This document shows, piece after piece, positions 1 to 6,088 of a stretch of 15,371 nt of DNA. The stretch is from BRHc4a sp049323915. GTDB taxonomy: Bacteria > Bacillota > Desulfotomaculia > Desulfotomaculales > Desulfocucumaceae. The stretch covers positions 1 through 15,371 of the forward strand of contig JBMOPC010000040.1 in the NCBI GenBank assembly GCA_049323915.1. The letters run 5' to 3'. Position 1 is the first letter of the stretch; every line of letters starts with the position of its first letter. The notes under the pieces are model-generated. The model saw only the letters and a program-made list of their open reading frames with translations, was not told the origin of the DNA and did not search any database. The position numbers were made by a program, and so were the translations under genes.

Positions 1-127
1 CGGCGCCCAGAAGTGCCAGCGTGATAACGGCTATACCCGCCAGTTCGTACTTCATTTTGTTGTCAGGACTGCCTTTGGCGGGCCTGATTTCTTTTACCGG
101 CACCTTTCTTTTGCTCCGGGATGCCAT
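1..127 (-). CDS. ftsK: DNA translocase FtsK/SpoIIIE, N-terminus only
   Basis: This is the first 42 codons of a minus-strand gene that continues past the left edge. It starts at ATG (127-125) behind an AAGGAAG-type ribosome binding site. The visible protein has a short, very basic leader (MASRSKRKVPVKEI), then the segment KMKYELAGIAVITLALLGA, which looks like the start of the first transmembrane helix. A basic leader followed by 'KYE-(hydrophobic)-GI...' is how many clostridial FtsK/SpoIIIE proteins begin. Those proteins are membrane-anchored hexameric ATPases that pump DNA through the division or sporulation septum. No motor domain is visible here, so the call rests on N-terminal resemblance alone. 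Another small basic membrane protein is possible. Confidence 0.5.
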   Translation of the reverse strand, partial: MASRSKRKVPVKEIRPAKGSPDNKMKYELAGIAVITLALLGA

Positions 128-144
128 GACCTACTTCCTTTCAC

Positions 145-173
145 ATTATCCTTCTTTTGGGATAATACGACAA
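145..173 (-). promoter_or_regulatory. possible sigma-A promoter upstream of ftsK-like gene
   Basis: Read on the minus strand, TTGTCG (173-168) and GATAAT (150-145) are separated by 17 nt. The -10 match is good and the -35 is moderate. The predicted transcript start would fall close to the ribosome binding site of the translocase gene, leaving a very short leader, so this may not be the main promoter. Confidence 0.3.
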
Positions 174-258
174 AAAATGATGTTCACACACTACTGAGCT
201 TACCATAAAAAGGGCCTTCCGGGCAAGTGCAGGGCAGGTTGCCGCTATTTGGCGGCGG

Positions 259-308
259 CCCGGGCGCAAAAAAAAGACGCCTTTAAGCGTCCCGTGGTTG
301 CGCCCGGG
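259..308. repeat. 11-bp inverted repeat enclosing the lgt terminator
   Basis: The arms CCCGGGCGCAA (259-269) and TTGCGCCCGGG (298-308) are perfect inverted complements. The 28 nt between them contain a smaller hairpin (276-291) followed, on the minus strand, by eight T residues. The outcome is a nested structure downstream of lgt. Confidence 0.6.
268..291 (-). terminator. intrinsic terminator downstream of lgt
   Basis: On the minus strand the sequence is GACGC, a TTAAAG loop, GCGTC and then TTTTTTTT. It lies 49 nt beyond the lgt stop codon and before the FtsK-like gene, so it should separate the two units. The stem is only 5 bp but lies within a longer 11-bp inverted repeat. Confidence 0.65.
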
Positions 309-339
309 TGTCGGATTTATAAAATGTGCCGGGCTTTGG

Positions 340-1146
340 TCACCGGCGTCTTTTTTTGCCGCCGGGCCTGCGCAAATTAACCTGTGGGACGGCTGTCCTC
401 CTTTTCATGAAAAAAACCGTTATTGCCGCGATAATGAGCATAAGGCTGACCAGTTGGGCCACTCTAACCGGCCCCAGCATGAGGCTGTCTGTTCTCATGC
501 CTTCTATGAAAAAGCGCCCCAGGGAGTAAAGTATCAGGTACAGCAGCGAGACCTCGCCGGGAATTTTACGTATCCTCCAGTAATAGGTGAGAAAGGCGAA
601 GACCCCAAAATCCCAGATTGACTCATAGAGGAACGTGGGGTTGTAATAGCTGCCGTCTATGTACATCTGATTTTTGATAAAACCCGGGAACAGTGAGATA
701 AACTCCTGGGATACGGGTCCCCCGTGGGCTTCCTGGTTGATAAAGTTTCCCCACCTGCCGATTGCCTGTCCCAGTATGAGGCTGGGAGCCAGGACATCTG
801 CCGTTTTCCAGACGGGTAACCCGTATTTTTTAACGTATAACAGGCCGGCCAGCACCCCTCCCAATATCCCGCCGTGAATGGCCAGGCCCCCCTCCCATAT
901 GGCCAGGGCCCTTAAGGGATCGGAGCTGTAGTCGGACCACTGGAAGGCCACATAGTAAAGCCTGGCTCCAATTATAGCCGCAGGTATAATTATTGTAATC
1001 ATACCTATGACATGATCGGGATTGATGTTTTCCCTGTTTGCCCTCCTGTATGCCAGTATTGTTCCAATCAGAAAGGCCGAGGCCATTATAATGCCGTACC
1101 ATCTTACCTGAATTGGCCCTATTTCCAGGGCCACCGGATCGATCAC
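340..1146 (-). CDS. lgt: prolipoprotein diacylglyceryl transferase Lgt
   Basis: Lgt transfers a diacylglyceryl group from phosphatidylglycerol to the lipobox cysteine of prolipoproteins in the cytoplasmic membrane, the first step of lipoprotein maturation. The 268-residue product has the usual length and about seven hydrophobic segments. It carries the family signature GRWGNFINQEAHGGP (about 130-144), with the conserved Arg and Asn at 131 and 134. It also has the essential histidine in AIHGG (H91) and an arginine in EGMRTD (R218) matching the C-terminal conserved Arg. The C-terminus is a basic tail (GGKKRRR), as in many Gram-positive homologues. The start is GTG, preceded by GGAGG with about 10 nt spacing. 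The gene has its own likely promoter (1193-1221) and terminator (268-291), so it appears monocistronic. Confidence 0.96.
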   Translation of the reverse strand: MIDPVALEIGPIQVRWYGIIMASAFLIGTILAYRRANRENINPDHVIGMITIIIPAAIIGARLYYVAFQWSDYSSDPLRALAIWEGGLAIHGGILGGVLAGLLYVKKYGLPVWKTADVLAPSLILGQAIGRWGNFINQEAHGGPVSQEFISLFPGFIKNQMYIDGSYYNPTFLYESIWDFGVFAFLTYYWRIRKIPGEVSLLYLILYSLGRFFIEGMRTDSLMLGPVRVAQLVSLMLIIAAITVFFMKRRTAVPQVNLRRPGGKKRRR

Positions 1147-1192
1147 CGTTCAAACACCTCCGGCTAGTAGCTTTCCTCAACGGTCAACTCTT

Positions 1193-1221
1193 ATTCTATA
1201 GGAACTAGTTTTTTTTGTCAT
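1193..1221 (-). promoter_or_regulatory. likely sigma-A promoter for lgt
   Basis: On the minus strand ATGACA (1221-1216) and TAGAAT (1198-1193) are separated by 17 nt. Each hexamer matches the sigma-A consensus at five of six positions. It lies 47 nt upstream of the lgt GTG start, facing it. Confidence 0.55.
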
Positions 1222-1294
1222 CACCTGTTTTGCATCTCCCGGAGGGGGATTAAGAATGATGGTGAACCGCTGTAAAAATTATTAAAACTTTTTA

Positions 1295-1324
1295 GTGACA
1301 AAAAAGAGGTATTTTTATTGTAAT
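1295..1324 (+). promoter_or_regulatory. candidate plus-strand promoter in the lgt / 80-aa gene gap
   Basis: GTGACA (1295-1300) and TGTAAT (1319-1324) are 18 nt apart, each with five of six consensus positions. No protein gene follows on this strand before two hairpins (1368-1384 and 1420-1440), each followed by a T-rich tract. If used, the promoter would make a short untranslated RNA of roughly 60 to 120 nt. The rest of the 302-nt gap (1147-1448) holds the lgt promoter and a 9-codon ORF with a good ribosome binding site at 1256-1285. Confidence 0.3.
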
Positions 1325-1367
1325 GAATAGAATAGTAGTGGACATAGTTTCAGTCAACATGCTATAA

Positions 1368-1397
1368 CCCGCTTTTTAAGCGGGAATTTCTCTTTTT
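1368..1397 (+). terminator. hairpin with T-rich tail, plus strand
   Basis: CCCGCTT (1368-1374) pairs perfectly with AAGCGGG (1378-1384) across a 3-nt loop. A pyrimidine-rich run ending in TTTTT follows. It resembles a weak intrinsic terminator for a plus-strand transcript starting near 1331. Confidence 0.35.
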
Positions 1398-1410
1398 CAG
1401 GGCTTTTTAA

Positions 1411-1440
1411 AAAGTAAAAACCGGTCCTTGCGGTACCGGT
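1411..1440 (-). terminator. intrinsic terminator of the 80-aa gene (possibly bidirectional)
   Basis: On the minus strand ACCGGT (1440-1435) pairs with ACCGGT (1425-1420) across a 9-nt loop, followed by TTTTACTTT. It begins 9 nt beyond the stop codon of the 80-aa gene. On the plus strand the same hairpin is followed by CATTTTTTT, so it could stop transcripts in both directions. Confidence 0.65.
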
Positions 1441-1448
1441 CATTTTTT

Positions 1449-1691
1449 TCAGGATACTTTCTGGACGATGTTTTCCTGTTTGGATTTCTTATTGTTGAAT
1501 TCCTCGGAATAGTCAGTGGAGATAAGGTACAGGTTTACCCAAAGCTCATGCTCGTTTGATTTTCCCTCCAGTTCCCTGGCAACATCCCGGAATTTTTTTT
1601 CTACTCTGTCCTTGAAAGCCGAGAAATCCACCAAAAGCTCCACTATATCCCTCTGATTGTAGGATAGACCTTCCTTGATCGGTTTGGCCAT
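1449..1691 (-). CDS. small helical protein of unknown function (80 aa)
   Basis: I do not recognise this protein. It has 80 residues, starts at ATG behind a GGGGGG-type ribosome binding site, and is followed at once by an intrinsic terminator, which supports a real single-gene unit. It has no signal peptide, no membrane segment and no cysteine. The sequence is highly charged. A central stretch (about 26-48, FKDRVEKKFRDVARELEGKS) is amphipathic and probably helical, and the tail (about 62-80) is rich in Lys, Asn, Glu and Gln. A soluble cytoplasmic protein working through helix packing is the most that can be said. Neighbours (lgt, Gln-rich protein) do not suggest a pathway. Confidence 0.7.
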   Translation of the reverse strand: MAKPIKEGLSYNQRDIVELLVDFSAFKDRVEKKFRDVARELEGKSNEHELWVNLYLISTDYSEEFNNKKSKQENIVQKVS

Positions 1692-1823
1692 AGCTTTACC
1701 CCCCCGTTTTTGAGATCGATGCCACAGTTTAATTATAGTAATAGTGGCAAATTATGTTAAGGGGGATATATTGTCTATTTTTATTTCTCTGCTGCCAAGG
1801 AGAAGTGTTGCTTTTCAGGAGGC

Positions 1824-1850
1824 AAAAAAGGAGGCCGCTGACGGCCTCCT
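1824..1850 (-). terminator. strong intrinsic terminator of the Gln-rich protein gene
   Basis: The 9-bp stem AGGAGGCCG (1829-1837) / CGGCCTCCT (1842-1850) has a 4-nt loop. On the minus strand it is followed by TTTTTT. It begins 18 nt downstream of the stop codon of the Gln-rich gene. Confidence 0.85.
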
Positions 1851-1868
1851 TCGGGCTGGTTTATTTAC

Positions 1869-2561
1869 CTACCTGAAACCGAACTGGTTCGACTGATAAG
1901 GAGAGTAGGTGAGGCCGGCGCCGGCCAGGTTGCTCTGTATGCCGGACAACTGCTGGGACGTCCCCAGACCGCTTTGGAAAGCGGGGCTTACCTGGGAGAA
2001 CATATTGGTGCTCCAGGGTGTCTGGGTGCTCATTCCGAACTGGTTGGCAGGGTTTGAAAAGGCCTGGGTGGAATAGCCCATTTGGCCGCCTGTTCCCAGA
2101 GCGTTTTGGCTGTATCCCTGGGTGTAAAGAGGCAGCTGTGAGGTTACAGCGCTGAAATTAATGGGAAACTGGCCCAGTTGAGTGGTTCCCTGGCCAAAAG
2201 CTCCGAATTGGCCTCCGAAAACACCGGTTGTGGGAAGCTGGCCTGTAAGGCCGGTATAGCTTGCATAAGTTGTCGGTATTACACCTGTTGTTTGCAGCGC
2301 CCTCTGCATCGGCAGCACCTGGGTTGCGATCTGCTGTGTAATGTTCGAAAGCTGGGTTACATCCTGGCTCAGCTGGCTGGCTACCTGTTGAATTCTTCTC
2401 AGGCCCTGGGATGCCATCAGCTCTTTTTGGGTCATTTGCTGGAGCTGGATAGCGTTAGCCTGCTCCGACTGCTGCAGCTGATTGCATACCTGGGTGATAT
2501 CGTTTATTTCTTGCTGCAGCCTCTGAATTTGTTGCTGGAGTTGTACTACCTGCTGATCCAT
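1869..2561 (-). CDS. Gln-rich coiled-coil protein with low-complexity tail (230 aa)
   Basis: I do not recognise a named family. The first 80 or so residues are a Gln-rich heptad-like helix (QQVVQLQQQIQRLQQEIND near the N-terminus), strongly suggestive of a coiled coil. From about 90 to the end the composition changes sharply to Gly, Gln, Ser, Thr, Phe, Tyr and Asn with almost no charge, giving a prion-like or adhesive low-complexity tail with repeated short GTxQLGQF/SQ/NQFG elements. There is no signal peptide or membrane segment. ATG at 2561 lies about 9 nt from GGGGGA; a TTG one codon upstream is the alternative start. The gene ends at a strong terminator. In a spore former, a role as a self-assembling structural protein such as a spore-coat or morphogenetic component is an inference from composition only. 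Confidence 0.8.
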   Translation of the reverse strand: MDQQVVQLQQQIQRLQQEINDITQVCNQLQQSEQANAIQLQQMTQKELMASQGLRRIQQVASQLSQDVTQLSNITQQIATQVLPMQRALQTTGVIPTTYASYTGLTGQLPTTGVFGGQFGAFGQGTTQLGQFPINFSAVTSQLPLYTQGYSQNALGTGGQMGYSTQAFSNPANQFGMSTQTPWSTNMFSQVSPAFQSGLGTSQQLSGIQSNLAGAGLTYSPYQSNQFGFR

Positions 2562-2677
2562 CAACTTTTTCCCCCTTGGAAAAATTTTTTATGCCTTCCG
2601 GCTTCCGGAATTATTATTTGCCGATAATGGACGGTTATACAGCATTTATAGGTAAAAATTATGGTAAAAATGACATA

Positions 2678-4222
2678 TTATAACTTTCGAACTGTATAAA
2701 GGTTTAAAAGCCCCAGTCCGGTTATTTTTATGTCCTTTACAGCGGAGGAGTGGGCTATTCTGAAAATGCCGTGATTTATAGGCGCCACCGGGACTTCTTC
2801 CATAATTATATTTTCGGCCTGCCGGTACAGCAGGTCCCTGGACTTGGGATCGGAAACCCTGCGTGCTGTAACCAGATACACATCCAGCTTGTCGTTTTTA
2901 TACCCGGATGCGTTTAATCCCTGGTCGATTTGTGAGGAGGACAGCAGTGTATAAAGGAAATTGTCCGGGTCTCCGTTGTCGCCGGTCCAGCCGTAAAGGA
3001 AAAAGTCACCGGTTTTGTTCCTGATTGCCTCTTTGTGTTTTTCCCACGGCAGTGACTGTATATTAATGGTAATGCCGGCCGGTTCAAGCTGCCTCCTGAT
3101 TTCTTCGGCAAGGGCCGTTCCCCCCGGGGGGCAGTATCGCCTGGGATCTTCGTAAGCGATAAGGGTCAGGCTGATCCCCCCGGGATACCCTTCCCTGGAC
3201 AATATCCTGCGTACCTGGTCGGGGCTGAGCTTGCTGCCTGCTTTCTTCAAAGTGGAAATGGGCGGGGGAAGCAGTCCGGCAGCCGGCACTCCCTCGCCGC
3301 GCAGCGCATCGGCAACTATCCTGTCCCTGTCCAGGGCATAGGCGATGGCGTAGCGCAGGTACTTATTGTCAAGGGGCGGCCTGTCGGTGTAAAACCCGAG
3401 ATAACTGACGTCCAGGCCGGGAAGGGAGGTAATTCTCATGCCGCCGGCCCGTAGCTTTTCGGTTTGATCCGGTCCGGGCCGGTAAATGATATCAGCCTTC
3501 CTGTCCAGTAACAGCCTGGTCCTGGCTGACGGATCAGGCACCGCCTTTACCACAACTCTGTTAATTGAAGGGGGGCTGCCGCGATAACGGGGGTTGGACT
3601 GCAGCACGATTTTATTCTTGTCGGACTGCACAAAAATATAGGGACCCGTGCCCGAAGGGTGCTTCCAAAAATCATCCCCATACTTTTTCAGGGCGGCGGG
3701 GCTCACCACCGGAGCTCCCAGCGGGAGAGCCAGATTTTTTAAAAATGGGGCGAAAGGCTGTTTTAAAATGAAAGAAACAGTGTACCTTTCCCCGGTTTCA
3801 ATTGATGAAACCGGGCCGAAAATGAGAGAGGCGTATGGTTGGCTTTCCTGAAGCGCCATGACTCTGGACATGCTTGCCTTTACGGCTTCCGCGTCACAGG
3901 CGGTTCCGTCGCTAAACTGAATTCCCGGCTTGAGGTAAAATGTCCAGCGCTTCCCGTCATCCGAAACCTCCCAGCTATCCGACAGGCAGGGTTCGGGATT
4001 CAGGGTTTCCGGGTTCAGCCTTACCAGCCCTTCGTATACTCCGGTAATGGGGAGTGCGTTTTCCAGGGTTGAATTTACCGCCGGGTCAATACTCTCAGGT
4101 ATACTTCCCTGCAGTATTACCAGCTCACTCTTGCCGGACGCCGCTTCCCACCCGGTGATGACCTTGATGGACAGGATAAGACCTAGCAGAGCAGTCAGTA
4201 ACATGAGTTTGCTTATGCGCAA
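2678..4222 (-). CDS. ABC transporter substrate-binding protein, peptide/nickel family (SBP_bac_5)
   Basis: This 514-residue protein has the layout of OppA/DppA/NikA-type extracellular binding proteins. It has a basic start and hydrophobic signal segment (about 1-25), then the lobe I entry region (VYEGLVRLNPETLNPEPCLSD, 62-82). The typical WEVSDDGKRWTFYLKPGIQFSDG stretch follows at about 84-106, then GTGPY (191-195), and near 410 GWTGDNGDPDNFL. Such proteins capture peptides or similar ligands for an ABC importer. Translation very probably starts at TTG (4222), 7 nt after a perfect AAGGAGG; the first ATG, seven codons in, is too far from it. Odd points are that no cysteine lies near the end of the signal segment, so no lipobox is visible, and that no permease or ATPase genes are adjacent. 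Ligand specificity cannot be read from the sequence. Confidence 0.92.
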   Translation of the reverse strand: MRISKLMLLTALLGLILSIKVITGWEAASGKSELVILQGSIPESIDPAVNSTLENALPITGVYEGLVRLNPETLNPEPCLSDSWEVSDDGKRWTFYLKPGIQFSDGTACDAEAVKASMSRVMALQESQPYASLIFGPVSSIETGERYTVSFILKQPFAPFLKNLALPLGAPVVSPAALKKYGDDFWKHPSGTGPYIFVQSDKNKIVLQSNPRYRGSPPSINRVVVKAVPDPSARTRLLLDRKADIIYRPGPDQTEKLRAGGMRITSLPGLDVSYLGFYTDRPPLDNKYLRYAIAYALDRDRIVADALRGEGVPAAGLLPPPISTLKKAGSKLSPDQVRRILSREGYPGGISLTLIAYEDPRRYCPPGGTALAEEIRRQLEPAGITINIQSLPWEKHKEAIRNKTGDFFLYGWTGDNGDPDNFLYTLLSSSQIDQGLNASGYKNDKLDVYLVTARRVSDPKSRDLLYRQAENIIMEEVPVAPINHGIFRIAHSSAVKDIKITGLGLLNLYTVRKL

Positions 4223-4322
4223 GATACGACCTCCTTACAATATGGATAAATAAAGTATTAAAGTAATTTTAAGGTAATTCCTCCTCGTATTTTAAAAAAC
4301 ATAAGTTGGAGGGAATAATTTA

Positions 4323-4349
4323 TTTACAAATCCGGGCGGAAACTATAAT
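4323..4349 (+). promoter_or_regulatory. candidate promoter for the endonuclease IV-like gene
   Basis: A perfect TATAAT (4344-4349) is preceded by TTTACA (4323-4328) with a short 15-nt spacer. It lies about 50 nt upstream of the TTG start at 4398, in the divergent gap between this gene and the substrate-binding protein gene. Confidence 0.35.
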
Positions 4350-4397
4350 CTGGTAGCGGAGCCGCATTAAGGGGTTACTTAAAAGGAGGCGGGGATT

Positions 4398-5249
4398 TTG
4401 AGTATAAGGTTTGGTCCGGCCGGCAATCCAAATTCCTTTTACGAACAAGGTCATAAAAGCTCGCTGGACATGCCCGGGTGGCTGAGCAAAAAAGGTCTTA
4501 ACGCATACGAGTACCAGTGCAGCAGGGGGGTGAACATAGGGGAGGAAACCGCCCGCAGGCTGGGCCGGCTGGCGCGGGAACACGGGGTCCATCTGAGCAT
4601 CCACGCCCCTTACTATATAAATCTGGCCACCGATGATCCGGTGCTGAGGGAAAAAACAGTGAATCACCTTATGAAATCACTGGCAGCCGCCCGGTGGATG
4701 GGGGCCGGTGTGGTTGTGTTTCATCCCGGATCGGTAAAGGGTGACAGGACTGCATCCATAAGGAGGGCCGGGCAACTGCTGGGGGAAATTATAAAAAAGG
4801 CCCGGGAGGATGGGCTCGGCGGGATATTCCTGGCTCCGGAGACCATGGGCAAGAAGTCCCTGCTGGGCAGTCTGGACGAGGTGCTTGAGCTGTGCACTCT
4901 GGATTCCGGAGTCATTCCCGCACTGGATTTCGGGCACCTGCATGCGGCAAGCCTGGGGGGCTTTGAACTGGAAGAGGCGTTTTCCGGTGTGTTTGACAAG
5001 GTTGAAGCCGCCCTGGGAAGGGAGGCTCTTAAGAACCTGCATATTCATTTCAGCCCTGTGGAGTATACCAATGCAGGGGAAAAGAGGCACCGTACAACCA
5101 GGGATGAAGGCTACGGGCCTGATTTCACGCTTCTGGCCCGTCAACTGGCCGCAAGATCAGCCGGGTTCACGGTAATATGCGAGTCTGACGGCCTTCAGGC
5201 CGAGGACGCGCTGGTGTTTAAGTCAGTGTATGAAAAATTAGCAATATAG
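4398..5249 (+). CDS. endonuclease IV-like TIM-barrel protein (AP endonuclease family 2)
   Basis: The 283-residue product matches endonuclease IV (Nfo) in length and in placement of most metal ligands. These are H69 in SIHAPYYINLA, H109 in VVFHPGS, E148 in APETMGK, D177 and H180 in DFGHLHA, a histidine in LHIHFSP (H215 or H217), H231 and E262 in CESD. In Escherichia coli Nfo the tri-zinc ligands are H69, H109, E145, D179, H182, H216, D229, H231 and E261. Nfo cleaves DNA at abasic sites; relatives of the fold include sugar isomerases. Here the DRH motif reads KRH (229-231), so one Zn ligand is replaced and the activity is uncertain. Translation starts at TTG, 8 nt after AAGGAGG. The gene stands alone on the plus strand, divergent from the binding-protein gene. 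Confidence 0.85.
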   Translation: MSIRFGPAGNPNSFYEQGHKSSLDMPGWLSKKGLNAYEYQCSRGVNIGEETARRLGRLAREHGVHLSIHAPYYINLATDDPVLREKTVNHLMKSLAAARWMGAGVVVFHPGSVKGDRTASIRRAGQLLGEIIKKAREDGLGGIFLAPETMGKKSLLGSLDEVLELCTLDSGVIPALDFGHLHAASLGGFELEEAFSGVFDKVEAALGREALKNLHIHFSPVEYTNAGEKRHRTTRDEGYGPDFTLLARQLAARSAGFTVICESDGLQAEDALVFKSVYEKLAI

Positions 5250-5288
5250 AGGACGGATGCTGGAGTGCGCAGACTATTCAGCTTTTAT

Positions 5289-5395
5289 TAGCCGCAGCGG
5301 ACACAGAGGGGTTAGCGGCTAGCGACGAGCAGCTACTAATCCCCAAGCACTAACCCCCAATCACACTATATTTTCTTGTGATCTCTGTGGCTAAA
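5289..5395. repeat. structured intergenic repeat with several inverted repeats
   Basis: Between the endonuclease IV-like gene and the stress-protein gene lie several short perfect inverted repeats. They are TAGCCGC/GCGGCTA (5289-5295, 5315-5321), GGGGTTAG/CTAACCCC (5308-5315, 5350-5357) and ATCACA/TGTGAT (5360-5365, 5377-5382). The ends carry opposed versions of a TTAGCC(A/G)CAG...CACAGAG motif (5288-5309 and, inverted, 5383-5395). This resembles a dispersed REP-like element rather than a single terminator. Confidence 0.5.
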
Positions 5396-5397
5396 AC

Positions 5398-5883
5398 TTA
5401 GTGAATCTCCACATCCTGGCCGCCGTTGGCGCTCATTATGCCGGAGGCTTCTTTGGCCCTGGAGTCATCGCAGCGCAGGCTTACAAGGACGCGGCCCTGT
5501 TTTACCCTGTCTTCAAAAAAACGTCCTCTTTCCGAAGGTATGCCGTAGTCGGCCAGCCCCCCGGCTATACCTCCGGTGGCTGCCCCTGAAAGAAGCCCGG
5601 CGATAGGGCCTGCAGCCAGCAGGGGCCCCAGCCCCGGTATTGCCAGAGCTCCCGCCCCGGCTGCCAGCCCCACCAGGCCGCCGATCACTCCTCCGGTGCT
5701 GGCGCCGTCGGTTACCGGATCTCCCCCGGTAAAACGGGTGTTGTACTTGTCGGTGTCTCTGCCGGCTTTGTCATGCTTGGCCAACACTGAAATATCCTTT
5801 TCAAATCCCTTGCTTTTAAGCGCATTTATCGCCCTTTCAGCGCTGCCACGGCTGTCGAAGGTTCCTATTGCAGTTTTGGACAT
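5398..5883 (-). CDS. YflT-domain general stress protein (GSP17M-like)
   Basis: The 161-residue protein begins MSKTAIGTFDSRGSAERAINALKSKGF, the beta-alpha start typical of the YflT/general stress protein 17M domain, where such proteins read 'G.F.....A..AI..L...G'. A central segment (about 58-112) is very rich in Gly and Ala (GGVIGGLVGLAAGAGAL..., LLSGAATGGIAGGLADYGIP). It could form glycine-zipper membrane-associated hairpins. The C-terminal half (about 113-161) repeats a beta-alpha-beta-like pattern (GRVLVSLRCDD...). Family members are stress- or cold-induced in several bacteria; their biochemical role is not established. ATG at 5883 follows AGGAGGG. A short inverted repeat (5922-5928/5934-5940) sits in the leader region and might influence expression. 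Divergent from speE. Confidence 0.82.
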   Translation of the reverse strand: MSKTAIGTFDSRGSAERAINALKSKGFEKDISVLAKHDKAGRDTDKYNTRFTGGDPVTDGASTGGVIGGLVGLAAGAGALAIPGLGPLLAAGPIAGLLSGAATGGIAGGLADYGIPSERGRFFEDRVKQGRVLVSLRCDDSRAKEASGIMSANGGQDVEIH

Positions 5884-5994
5884 GTCAACCCTCCTGAATA
5901 AAATGAAATGGCTTTCATATGTTTCCTCTGACGGAGGAAAACTATACAGGCGGAAAAGATGTGCTGAAAAATAAGGTAATCATGCAAAAAAATG

Positions 5995-6024
5995 TTGTGC
6001 GCCGCAATATTATGAGTTTATAAT
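5995..6024 (+). promoter_or_regulatory. sigma-A type promoter for speE-speB
   Basis: TTGTGC (5995-6000) and a perfect TATAAT (6019-6024) are separated by 18 nt, about 65 nt upstream of the speE start. The two polyamine genes that follow run in the same direction with no terminator between them. Confidence 0.6.
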
Positions 6025-6088
6025 TATACCTGTATGTTTTCAAATCACTGGCCGAGTTTAAATAAAGAATGTATGGGGGAAGCAGATC

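Noticed and set aside
2178..2627. Open frame of 149 codons on the plus strand rich in Leu and Cys
   Set aside because: It is the complement of the Gln-rich coiled coil (CAG codons read as CTG); low-complexity coding on one strand produces such open frames.
4677..5144. Open frame of 155 codons on the minus strand
   Set aside because: It is antisense to the endonuclease IV-like gene, which shows conserved metal ligands on the plus strand.
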